Below, one piece after another: positions 1 through 6,657 of a DNA stretch of 6,657 nt; the first letter of the stretch is position 1; each line of letters starts with the position of its first letter. The notes under the pieces are model-generated. The model made no database searches and was not told the DNA's origin. It saw nothing but the letters and a program-made list of their open reading frames with translations. A program made the translations under genes and the position numbers. Origin of the DNA: Bacteroidota bacterium (lineage in GTDB: Bacteria > Bacteroidota > Bacteroidia > Chitinophagales > Chitinophagaceae). The stretch spans positions 1-6,657 of the forward strand of contig JAEZDC010000036.1 of assembly GCA_023429825.1 (NCBI GenBank), read 5' to 3'.

Positions 1-1
1 T

Positions 2-1942
2 AATGAAGGTGCGTTTTATGCAGGTAGCGGTACAGCAAACCCATTTGCAATGGTTTGGAGAGCTAAGCCATATGAAAACCCTTACCGTGCAGATGGTACG
101 CTTATTTGGGGAGCATCGACTTCTGCAAATCCGAGAGCTATCGGTAACCTTATCGAGAGGTCAAATAATTCAACCTGGGAGGACAGACAATTCAAAGCTA
201 ATGGCGGATTAACGCTAGCTTATAAGCTGCTTCCTTCATTAACAGTGAAGAATACAACCGGGGTTGACTTTACAGGCAACTATGGTCAAGGATGGATCAA
301 TGCCAATTCTTACGTTGGTTCATTACAAACGTTCCAGTCAGGTTATTTGAACGAGTCTTCGGTATTTAGGACTCAACTAATCAATACATCAGCCGCTATC
401 TTCAATAAAAGATTTGCAGAAAAGCATGATGTGGAGGTTGGAGCTTTCTTCGAAGCTATCAGAGCTTACAACAAGCTTATGGGCGTTACAGTCTATAACT
501 TAGATCCTCGCTTGGGAGCTACAGGCCAGGGAGCCGGAACGTTGCCTACAGGTGGAGCTGCAACAATGGCTCAAAACGGAAGTAGTGCACAATCTGGCTT
601 TGGTATCAGATCTTATTTCGCTTATGGACGCTATACTTTCAACAATAAGTATACACTGAATGCGAATATCAGGCGTGATGGTACTTCCAGAATTCTGAAA
701 GAAGAAAACCAAGAGATCACTACTTGGTCTGCTGGTGCTTCATGGGATGTAATGAGAGAATCATTCATGCAAAAGCAGAATATTCTTACAGACCTAAGAT
801 TAAGAGTGAACTATGGACAAGTTCCCGATATCAATAGTATCCCTACTGGTGGTAACTACGGTGTAGGAAGTAATTTTTATGCTATTGGAAGGTATTTAGG
901 AGCACAGTTACCTGCATTTGTATCAACAGCCTATGCTGGGTCATCTATTACAGGTAGCGCACCTACTGCTGCAAATCCAGATCTAAAAATGGAAACGGTA
1001 AGCAAATGGAACGTGGGCGTGGAGTTAGGAGCATGGAAGAACAGAGTAAGACTTACTGTAGAAGCTTATAGAAATTTAACGAAAGATCTATTTGTTAGCC
1101 AGGCGTTACCAGCAACTTCTGGTTTCGGAGGAAGTTCTTTAATCGTGAACGCAGGTACAATGTCTAATAAAGGACTTGAATTTGACCTCACTTTAGATGT
1201 AGTGAAAAACAGGAATGTAGATGTTACATTGAAAGCCAATCACTCTATCAACGTGAATAAGATTGAAGACTTAGGTAGCGTAACTGAATATACATCTGGT
1301 ACTGGTATCATCAAAGAAGGTTTACCTTATGGTCAACACTATTCTTACTGGTATTTAGGTGCTGATCCTGCTACAGGGCGCCCAATGTACAAAAAGCCAG
1401 ATGGTACTACAACTACCAATATCAATGAAGCTGGCCAGTTCCATGAGTTTGGAACCTGGATGCCAAAGCACGTAGGTGGTTTTTCTCTAGACGTTCGCTA
1501 TCAGAGAGTAACATTAAGTGCATTCTTCTCTTACCAGTTTGATGTAATGCGTTATAACAACATCCAAAACTGGGTTACGCAAGGTGATGCTACTTATACA
1601 GGTGCAGTAACTCAAAGCAGACGATTACTTACTGAGCAATGGCAAAAGCCTGGTGATGTGAAGATGATCCAGTCTCCTGCATTCAGCAGACAGTTCACAT
1701 CTTTTGATATTACTGATGCTAAGTTCTTACGTTTTAGAAACCTCACAATCGGCTACAATATCCCAGAGATCAATGCTGGTAAAACAAGACTTATCAGATC
1801 TGGTAGATTCTATGTACAAGGTCAGAACCTTTGGATATGGAGCCCATGGAGTGGATTAGATCCTGAAGATGACAACAATATCAGTCTTGCAGAATTCCCT
1901 AATCCAAGAGCGGTAGTAGTAGGTCTTGAGATCAATTTCTAA
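2..1942 (+). CDS. SusC/RagA-family TonB-linked outer membrane transporter, C-terminal part (5' end outside window)
   Basis: This is the beta-barrel portion of a SusC/RagA TonB-dependent transporter, which moves bound oligomers across the outer membrane using TonB energy together with a SusD lipoprotein. The frame is open from base 2, so the ATG at 50 is internal. The 646 visible residues compare with roughly 1000 for the family. The signal peptide, carboxypeptidase-like domain, TonB box and most or all of the plug are missing. Family landmarks in visible numbering are IRRDGTSR (223-230), NPDLKMET (325-332), NAGTMSNKGLEFDL (383-396), an ADPATGRPMYKKPDG periplasmic-turn segment (454-468), DAKFLRFRNLTIGYN (572-586), GRFYVQGQNLW (601-611) and GLDPE (618-622). 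The protein ends in GLEINF, and a terminal Phe is the usual barrel-assembly signal. The SusD partner starts 20 bases downstream. The substrate cannot be read from this sequence. The family call is very secure. Confidence 0.96.
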   Translation, partial: NEGAFYAGSGTANPFAMVWRAKPYENPYRADGTLIWGASTSANPRAIGNLIERSNNSTWEDRQFKANGGLTLAYKLLPSLTVKNTTGVDFTGNYGQGWINANSYVGSLQTFQSGYLNESSVFRTQLINTSAAIFNKRFAEKHDVEVGAFFEAIRAYNKLMGVTVYNLDPRLGATGQGAGTLPTGGAATMAQNGSSAQSGFGIRSYFAYGRYTFNNKYTLNANIRRDGTSRILKEENQEITTWSAGASWDVMRESFMQKQNILTDLRLRVNYGQVPDINSIPTGGNYGVGSNFYAIGRYLGAQLPAFVSTAYAGSSITGSAPTAANPDLKMETVSKWNVGVELGAWKNRVRLTVEAYRNLTKDLFVSQALPATSGFGGSSLIVNAGTMSNKGLEFDLTLDVVKNRNVDVTLKANHSINVNKIEDLGSVTEYTSGTGIIKEGLPYGQHYSYWYLGADPATGRPMYKKPDGTTTTNINEAGQFHEFGTWMPKHVGGFSLDVRYQRVTLSAFFSYQFDVMRYNNIQNWVTQGDATYTGAVTQSRRLLTEQWQKPGDVKMIQSPAFSRQFTSFDITDAKFLRFRNLTIGYNIPEINAGKTRLIRSGRFYVQGQNLWIWSPWSGLDPEDDNNISLAEFPNPRAVVVGLEINF

Positions 1943-1962
1943 TTTTCAAATCTGTAAAACAA

Positions 1963-3402
1963 ATGAGAAGAAATAAAATTTTAATAATCGTAGCCGCTTT
2001 TTTTGCATTCTCCTCTTGCAAAAAATTACTTGAAGTTCAGGAGACTGACTTAATAGCGGGCTCAACTGCTCTTAAAACGGTGACGTATGTAGAGCAAGCG
2101 GTCATTGGTGCATATGCTGCAATGGGTATCGAGATGGATATATTGTTAAATGCAGTATTTGCAGACGAGGTAGCAAAAGCGGAGTTTTATAATGCTGTAA
2201 CTACACATGAATGGCAATACGGCCCGGCTGATGTAGGTTTAAGAGATAACTACACTGCCATTAATCCACTTTACACGATAGTTAACAGGGCCAACGTTGT
2301 GCTGGCAGCACTTCCTAATGCAGATTCTACAAAAGCAGGTGATAATGTTAAGAAAGAACGCTTAAGAGGCGAGGCTTTATTCCAAAGAGCATGGGGCCAT
2401 TTCCAGCTTTTCCGCTATTATTCTGGTAACTATGATGCAAATGGTTTAGGTATGCCATACATGGAGTCTTCAACGATAGTACCTACACCCAGAATCAAAA
2501 TGGGTGAATACTTCCAGAAGATCAATGCAGACCTGGCCGCGGCGAAGAACTTAGTTCCTTCTACATTAACTGATGTTAATAGGGCTAACAAAATTGCTGT
2601 AGCTGGATTACAGGCTAGGGTAGCTTTATATATGAGAGACTGGGCAAATGCTGAGGCATTTGCTACCGAATATATTACTGCTATTCCATTATCTCCTCGT
2701 GCTAGCTTCACTGGAATATGGACTGATGCTAATACTAACGAGGTTGCATTCCGCTTGCCTCGCACAGCTACTATTGGCGGTCGTATTGGTTCACTCTTCA
2801 GAGCAACTTCTGCAAGTGCTACTGGTGGAGGTATTGGTCTTGTGACCTGGAAGCCATCTGAAAAGCTTTGGTCTAGTTATGATCAAACAAATGATATCAG
2901 ATTCTCTGCTTATTTCAAAGATGAGCCTATCCTTGCTGCTGCGGGACGCCCTTCGAGATTAGTAGCTAAGTATGCAGGTACCGGATATGCAACGGCTAGT
3001 GAGAATGTGAACAACGCAAAAGTTTTAAGGACAGGTGAAATGTACCTCATTCGTGCCGAAGCACGCGCTGAACAAAACAGGTTCAGTGGAGCTAACAGTG
3101 CGGAAAGCGACATCAATACACTTCGTGCTGCAAGAATCAACGGGTACACTCCTGTAACATTCGCCTCTGCAGCTGCGGCAATCGACGCTATCATGCTTGA
3201 GCGCTTTAAAGAGCTAGCTTATGAAGGTCACAGGTTCTTCGATCTTAAGCGAAGAAATCTTCCTGTTAGCCGTTTAGCAGCCGACGCTCCAAGTTCAGCT
3301 GGTACAACATTGCCGGCTGGTAACTTCAGGTTTGTTTTGCCTATTCCTCTTCCTGAGATAACTGCAAATCCAATGATGGAGCAGAATCCAGGATATCAAT
3401 AA
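1963..3402 (+). CDS. SusD/RagB-family nutrient-binding outer membrane lipoprotein
   Basis: This is a complete 479-residue surface lipoprotein that would cap the SusC-type barrel encoded just upstream and deliver its ligand. A lysine/arginine-rich start (MRRNK), a hydrophobic stretch and a lipobox ending FSSC place the lipidated cysteine at residue 19, followed by KK. The N-terminal half (about 35-240) is the helical, TPR-like SusD-like region, including YTIVNRANVVL (104-114) and RGEALFQRAWGHFQLFRYY (135-153). The C-terminal SusD/RagB region carries TGEMYLIRAEARAE (357-370), ERFKELAYEGHRFFDLKRRN (413-432) and the closing PIPLPEI...QNPGYQ (460-479), all hallmark positions. Length is in the normal range (450-600). 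The ATG at 1963 is chosen because it starts the signal peptide directly; its leader is A-rich (gtaaaacaa) with no Shine-Dalgarno, as usual in Bacteroidota. It is surely co-transcribed with the transporter gene and is followed by a terminator 19 bases after its stop. The ligand is unknown. Confidence 0.97.
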   Translation: MRRNKILIIVAAFFAFSSCKKLLEVQETDLIAGSTALKTVTYVEQAVIGAYAAMGIEMDILLNAVFADEVAKAEFYNAVTTHEWQYGPADVGLRDNYTAINPLYTIVNRANVVLAALPNADSTKAGDNVKKERLRGEALFQRAWGHFQLFRYYSGNYDANGLGMPYMESSTIVPTPRIKMGEYFQKINADLAAAKNLVPSTLTDVNRANKIAVAGLQARVALYMRDWANAEAFATEYITAIPLSPRASFTGIWTDANTNEVAFRLPRTATIGGRIGSLFRATSASATGGGIGLVTWKPSEKLWSSYDQTNDIRFSAYFKDEPILAAAGRPSRLVAKYAGTGYATASENVNNAKVLRTGEMYLIRAEARAEQNRFSGANSAESDINTLRAARINGYTPVTFASAAAAIDAIMLERFKELAYEGHRFFDLKRRNLPVSRLAADAPSSAGTTLPAGNFRFVLPIPLPEITANPMMEQNPGYQ

Positions 3403-3421
3403 TGGATAAGGTATAAGTATA

Positions 3422-3459
3422 AAAAAAGAGAGCTGTTCGAATGAACAGCTCTCTTTTTT
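3422..3459. terminator. Bidirectional intrinsic terminator between convergent genes
   Basis: A perfect inverted repeat: the core GAGAGCTGTTC (3428-3438) pairs with GAACAGCTCTC (3443-3453) around a four-base GAAT loop. Six A-T pairs (3422-3427 with 3454-3459) extend the stem to 17 bp. The A-run on one side and T-run on the other give a U-tract in both transcripts. It lies 19 bases after the SusD stop and 12 bases after the thioredoxin lipoprotein stop on the opposite strand, so it should end both units. It accounts for most of the 69-base intergenic gap. Confidence 0.93.
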
Positions 3460-3471
3460 ATGGTATGATAA

Positions 3472-4605
3472 TTATTTTAAAACTTCAGCTAACTTTTTCT
3501 CCAGCGCTTCTCCGTACAAACCAGAGGCAATGATCTTCCCTGCAGGATCAACAAGTACATTAAAAGGAATAGAATTAAACTGGTAAGTCTTCACTACTTC
3601 ACTATCCCAATATTTTAAATCGCTTACGTGGTTCCATGTAAGCTGATCTTTTGAAATTGCTTCTGTCCATTTACTTTTTTCTTCGTCTAATGATACCCCG
3701 AGAATGGTGAAATTTTTATCTTTAAATCTGTTGAAGGCCTTTACCACATTTGGATTTTCTCTTCTGCATGGTGCACACCAACTAGCCCAAAAATCTACCA
3801 AAACATATTTTCCTTTAAGAGAATTTAAAGACAGGGTTGGTCCCTGAGGTGTTGGCAGATCTATTCCTGGAGCCTGCTTATTTAATAGCGTATAAGGTGC
3901 TTCATGGCTTTGCTGGGCCATTTGTACTGCCATGGCACTTTTTAGCTTGGCTAAACCGCTGTGCTCTTTAAATCTGTTAGCAGCATTATCTACCATCGCT
4001 TTGATCTCATCAGGCATAAACATTTGAGTGCCGAATCGCCCTATCGCAAAATAAATTGCAGCAGGGCTATTGCTCCTGGTGATAAACTTTTTTACTTCAT
4101 CTTTCATTAATTCAAGTTGTCGTGAACGTTGCCCTCTCATAGCAGTAACTAAGCTGTCATTTCCAGGCATTGTAATAATTGAGTCGATTCCTTGGCCCAT
4201 CTCATTAATCTTATTCGCATGCTTCAGGTAAATATCAAAAAGATCGTGTATGTCTTCAGACGCTGTAGAACCTTGTACACTATACTCTCTAAATTTATTG
4301 ATATCGATATTTACACGTATGCTTTTCCCGTCATTCACCAACAGAACTTCGCCACCCTGTTCAAGTGCAAGGCGATACAGCCCTTCTTCTTTAGCCATGG
4401 ATCGTAAAAGAAATGTTCCGTCCTTTTTTAAAGTAGCAGAATCAACGATCAGTGGATTTTCCCCTGCAAATGGAATTTCCTGTAAGAAAATTTTTTGAGG
4501 CTGTGTATTACTGATCTTTCCGCTTACAGTAAATGCACCATACTTTTTCTGCTCGCATGAAATGAGTGTTACAATTCCCAATACAGCTATTATCGCTTTT
4601 TTCAT
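3472..4605 (-). CDS. TlpA-like thioredoxin-fold lipoprotein with N-terminal DUF4369-type domain
   Basis: A 377-residue membrane-anchored thiol-disulfide oxidoreductase of the TlpA/ResA type, expected to act in the periplasm. The signal peptide MKKAIIAVLGIVTLISC ends in a lipobox with Cys17 as the lipidated residue. Residues about 22-115 (AFTVSGKIS..., LLVNDGKSIRVNIDI) look like the beta-rich DUF4369 domain often fused to Bacteroidota thioredoxins, followed by a helical linker to about 235. The redoxin domain (about 243-377) has DFWASWCAPC with the WCAPC active site (Cys277, Cys280) and the cis-proline loop SIPFNVLVDPAG (345-356, Pro347). The only cysteines are the lipid anchor and the catalytic pair. 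The family typically reduces disulfides in exported proteins or cytochrome c assembly factors; the actual partner is unknown. The ATG at 4605 directly begins the signal peptide and lies 12 bases after the gatB stop, which suggests co-transcription. The shared terminator follows the stop. Confidence 0.93.
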   Translation of the reverse strand: MKKAIIAVLGIVTLISCEQKKYGAFTVSGKISNTQPQKIFLQEIPFAGENPLIVDSATLKKDGTFLLRSMAKEEGLYRLALEQGGEVLLVNDGKSIRVNIDINKFREYSVQGSTASEDIHDLFDIYLKHANKINEMGQGIDSIITMPGNDSLVTAMRGQRSRQLELMKDEVKKFITRSNSPAAIYFAIGRFGTQMFMPDEIKAMVDNAANRFKEHSGLAKLKSAMAVQMAQQSHEAPYTLLNKQAPGIDLPTPQGPTLSLNSLKGKYVLVDFWASWCAPCRRENPNVVKAFNRFKDKNFTILGVSLDEEKSKWTEAISKDQLTWNHVSDLKYWDSEVVKTYQFNSIPFNVLVDPAGKIIASGLYGEALEKKLAEVLK

Positions 4606-4617
4606 TTTATAGATAGT

Positions 4618-6063
4618 TTATGAATTCAGTTTTTTCTGTAGTAGATCACTCACAAGTTTAGGATCAGCCTTTCCCTTACTGAGTTTTTTTACTTCACCGA
4701 CAAACAAGCCAAGTAGCCCTTTCTTACCCTTCTTGTATTGTTCAACCTTATCAGGCATTGTATTGATGGCTATATCTACCCAATTTTCTACTTCATTCAG
4801 ATCGCTAACCTGTAGCATGTTCATTTCATTAAGCAGATCATAAGGTGATTTGCCTCTTTCGATCACTAGCGGAAGCACTTTTGACGACGCAACAGAGAAG
4901 CTAACCTTGCCGGCATCAGTCAACTCTATCAATTCTGCAAGAAGGGCAGTCAAATTTTGTAAATCCTCGAATGATAGATTTCTTTCGTTCAGATATTGTT
5001 TTACTGGCCCTGTCATCCAATTAGCAACTGCTTTATAATTTTTTGTGTATTGAATCACCGCTTCGAAAAAGTTAACCCTTGATCTATCATCGGTAAGTTG
5101 TATAGCGTCATATTCGCTCAGCCCGAATTCGTATTGGTATCGTTCTAAAACTTTCTGCGGTAGGGCAGGGAGAGAAGCTTTGATTGATTTACAGTAGTCA
5201 TCCGTAACTATGAAAGGGGCAAGATCGGGGTCGGGGAAATAACGATAGTCATTTGCTTCCTCTTTATCTCTTAATGCAAAAGTTGTATCAGTTGTTGCAT
5301 CAAAGCTCCTAGTTTGCTGTATTATTTTTTCACCATCCTCTGCTAGCTTTATCATTCTGTCAACCTCAACTTCAATAGCCTTTTTTACATTACGTATCGA
5401 ATTAAGATTCTTCACTTCTACTTTCGTTCCCAATTGAGTTGTTCCTTTCACCCGTATAGAAATATTAGCATCACATCTTAAGCTACCTTCTTCCATATTT
5501 CCATCGCAGATACCCAACCATCGAACCAGCTTTCTAATCGTAACCAGGTATTCGTAGGCCTCTTCCCCTGAATGGATGCAAGGTTCTGTAACGATCTCTA
5601 TTAATGGGGTTCCTGCTCTATTATAATCCAGGCATGTGAAGTGTTCATCAGCATCATGGATACTTTTGCCTGCATCTTCTTCGAGGTGTATCCTGTTCAG
5701 CTGAACCTGCTTTCTTTCGCCCTTTATTTTTATTTCAACAAAGCCGCCTTTACAAATAGGGTTGGTATGCTGGGAAATCTGGTAACCTTTGGGTAGATCT
5801 GGATAGAAGTAATTCTTTCTTGCGAAATAATTATACGATTCAATTTCACAATTACACGCTAAACCCATTTTTATTGCGTACTCAATAGCTTTATTGTTTG
5901 TACGTGGTAAGGTGCCCGGATGCCCAAGGCTGATAACGCTGACCTGCGTGTTAGCGGGGGCACCAAACAAAAAGCTATCACCACAAAAAAGTTTACTTTC
6001 AGTTGAAAGCTGTGCATGCACCTCCAGTCCTATAACAGCTTCGTATTTATTATTAATCGACAT
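4618..6063 (-). CDS. gatB: Asp-tRNA(Asn)/Glu-tRNA(Gln) amidotransferase subunit B
   Basis: The B subunit of cytoplasmic GatCAB. It binds misacylated tRNA and activates the Glu or Asp carboxyl with ATP, so that ammonia released by GatA can convert it to Gln or Asn. Numbering from the ATG (481 residues, normal length), the signatures are IGLEVHAQLST (11-21), LGHPGTLPRTNNKAIEYAIK (46-65), ARKNYFYPDLPKGYQISQ (81-98), RIHLEEDAGKSIHD (124-137), LDYNRAGTPLIEIVTEP (145-161), MEEGSLRCDANISIR (190-204), KVEVKNLNS (214-222) and NDYRYFPDPDLAP (271-283). The last roughly 150 residues form the helical GatB/YqeY tRNA-binding domain. A TTG at 6072 would add three residues (MPL) in frame, but the ATG at 6063 matches the usual start (MSINNKYEAVIGLEVHAQL). 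The cysteines of the usual CxC...CxxC zinc site are mostly replaced (Cys27, Asp29, Ser42, Ser45). GatA and GatC are not in the window. It lies 51 bases after kup and 12 bases before the thioredoxin gene. Confidence 0.97.
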   Translation of the reverse strand: MSINNKYEAVIGLEVHAQLSTESKLFCGDSFLFGAPANTQVSVISLGHPGTLPRTNNKAIEYAIKMGLACNCEIESYNYFARKNYFYPDLPKGYQISQHTNPICKGGFVEIKIKGERKQVQLNRIHLEEDAGKSIHDADEHFTCLDYNRAGTPLIEIVTEPCIHSGEEAYEYLVTIRKLVRWLGICDGNMEEGSLRCDANISIRVKGTTQLGTKVEVKNLNSIRNVKKAIEVEVDRMIKLAEDGEKIIQQTRSFDATTDTTFALRDKEEANDYRYFPDPDLAPFIVTDDYCKSIKASLPALPQKVLERYQYEFGLSEYDAIQLTDDRSRVNFFEAVIQYTKNYKAVANWMTGPVKQYLNERNLSFEDLQNLTALLAELIELTDAGKVSFSVASSKVLPLVIERGKSPYDLLNEMNMLQVSDLNEVENWVDIAINTMPDKVEQYKKGKKGLLGLFVGEVKKLSKGKADPKLVSDLLQKKLNS

Positions 6064-6069
6064 CAACGG

Positions 6070-6077
6070 CAAAAATA
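6070..6077 (-). promoter_or_regulatory. Possible Bacteroidota -7 promoter box upstream of gatB
   Basis: On the - strand this reads TATTTTTG, matching every fixed position of the Bacteroidota sigma-ABfr -7 consensus TAnnTTTG. It sits in the 51-base gap after kup, with its last base 6 bases before the gatB ATG (6 bases intervene). Transcription would start at or almost at the ATG, giving a nearly leaderless gatB message. No convincing TTG -33 element lies about 19-21 bases upstream, so a chance match in AT-rich DNA is quite possible. Confidence 0.25.
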
Positions 6078-6114
6078 ACTATGCCTTTCTGTATTGCCTG
6101 TGGGTTTTGTGTAA

Positions 6115-6657
6115 TTAATCTGATCCTTCAGGAATTATTCTTTTTAACTGCAGGTTGGAGACTGGAGAAACTATCAGCGGAAACTTCTCAATAGTTACAT
6201 TACTGGGGTCAAGACCAAAGCCTCTTTCTTCACTGAGGCTGATGTCTTTTAGCCAGAAGTAGAATTTCATGATAATCTTTTCTATGAATGGAAGTTCATT
6301 ATCCTGGCTAAGGTATTTTTCCATCACTACGAACTGAAAATCGCCTACCACGTTATTTCTTTCGAGGCTCTCGTACCGGCTTGTGATATTCACTTCTTTA
6401 TTGGCAACAAGATCAGCTACAACCTTTCTGAACATTAAGTTAATGCGATGCTCCACTCTAAACCCTAAACGAAATTCTACTCTGATAATATCGTTAGGAA
6501 TAATATGCTCAACAATATATTCTGAGGTATATGGATCATCTAAAACATCCACATGAACAAACCAATATATGTCTGCTCTTTTGGGTTTTTTATTAAGTAT
6601 AGAATAAATAATCTTGTGTTCAATCTCTTTAGGATTGTTGGCGCTCGTCATATACAC
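6115..6657 (-). CDS. kup: Kup/HAK/KT-family potassium uptake protein, C-terminal tail (5' end outside window)
   Basis: This is the C-terminal 180 residues of a Kup-type K+ importer, a proton-coupled inner-membrane permease usually of about 620-670 residues. The transmembrane core (about 12 helices) is cut off by the window edge; what remains is the soluble cytoplasmic tail. Recognisable Bacteroidota Kup stretches, in visible numbering, are YMTSANNPKEIEHKIIYSIL (2-21), KRADIYWFVHVDVLDDPYT (26-44), HIIPNDIIRVEFRLGFRVEH (51-70), INLMFRKVV (72-80), SRYESLERNNVVGDFQFVVM (93-112), LSEERGFGLD (141-150) and EKFPLIVSPVSN (157-168). The frame is open to the last base; the terminal GTG (6657-6655) encodes an internal Val and is not a start. 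No transmembrane segment is expected in this part. The gene precedes gatB by 51 bases on the same strand and may be read into it. The assignment rests on recall of family sequences; with no membrane domain visible it is slightly less certain than gatB. Confidence 0.9.
   Translation of the reverse strand: MYMTSANNPKEIEHKIIYSILNKKPKRADIYWFVHVDVLDDPYTSEYIVEHIIPNDIIRVEFRLGFRVEHRINLMFRKVVADLVANKEVNITSRYESLERNNVVGDFQFVVMEKYLSQDNELPFIEKIIMKFYFWLKDISLSEERGFGLDPSNVTIEKFPLIVSPVSNLQLKRIIPEGSD

Noticed and set aside
3..212. A short + strand reading frame starting at base 3, out of frame with the SusC-type gene.
   Set aside because: It overlaps the unmistakable SusC frame, which is open from base 2, and its translation has no family features.
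1943..1962. The 20-base SusC-SusD gap, checked for a hairpin, promoter or attenuator.
   Set aside because: It is only an A/T-rich spacer with the usual A-rich leader and no palindrome or -7 box.
2430..2765. An antisense open frame of 111 codons inside the SusD gene.
   Set aside because: It lies fully inside a secure conserved gene and its translation resembles no family; it is a shadow of SusD codon usage. The same holds for the antisense frames at 500-712 and 2910-3194.
4192..4498. Two overlapping + strand frames (71 and 82 codons) opposite the thioredoxin lipoprotein gene.
   Set aside because: Both are contained in the antisense of a well-supported gene, with no credible upstream signals or recognisable motifs.
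6064..6072. TTG at 6072 as an upstream start for gatB, adding MPL.
   Set aside because: ATG at 6063 gives the normal GatB N-terminus, TTG starts are rarer, and the codon overlaps the possible -7 promoter box.
5894..6118. A 74-codon + strand frame opposite the start of gatB.
   Set aside because: Most of it is antisense to highly conserved gatB codons, and its translation shows no recognisable features.
6655..6657. GTG at the right edge as the start of a small 180-residue protein.
   Set aside because: The sequence matches the C-terminal tail of Kup, so this GTG is an internal Val codon of a gene cut by the window edge.

Overview
The window looks like ordinary chromosome from a member of the Bacteroidota, most likely near Chitinophagaceae/Sphingobacteriia. 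The evidence is a SusC/RagA plus SusD/RagB outer-membrane pair, a DUF4369-type TlpA lipoprotein, A-rich rather than Shine-Dalgarno leaders before the start codons, moderate GC content, and a Bacteroidota-style GatB and Kup. The genus cannot be fixed from the sequence alone.

The left half is read on the + strand. Positions 2-1942 hold the C-terminal two thirds of a SusC/RagA TonB-dependent transporter, whose plug and N-terminus lie outside the window. After 20 bases comes a complete SusD/RagB lipoprotein (1963-3402). Together they would form one outer-membrane uptake complex for an unidentified nutrient, probably a glycan or oligopeptide. No degradative enzyme follows SusD. The unit ends at a near-ideal bidirectional hairpin terminator (3422-3459).

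The right half is read on the - strand, converging on the same terminator. In transcription order it holds the C-terminal tail of a Kup-family potassium transporter (6657-6115, cut by the window edge), gatB for the Asp/Glu-tRNA amidotransferase B subunit (6063-4618), and a periplasm-facing TlpA-like thioredoxin lipoprotein (4605-3472). The gaps are 51 and 12 bases, so gatB and the thioredoxin gene are probably co-transcribed. A possible Bacteroidota -7 box lies just before gatB.

All reading frames are intact and coding density is very high. The longest non-coding stretch is about 70 bases and is mostly terminator. I see no RNA genes, mobile elements, CRISPR arrays, long repeats or signs of transfer. 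I found no convincing novel system. The findings are modest: apparent loss of the GatB zinc-binding cysteines, the tight gatB-thioredoxin pairing, the shared terminator, a SusCD pair with no enzymes beside it on the visible side, and a possible near-leaderless gatB promoter.
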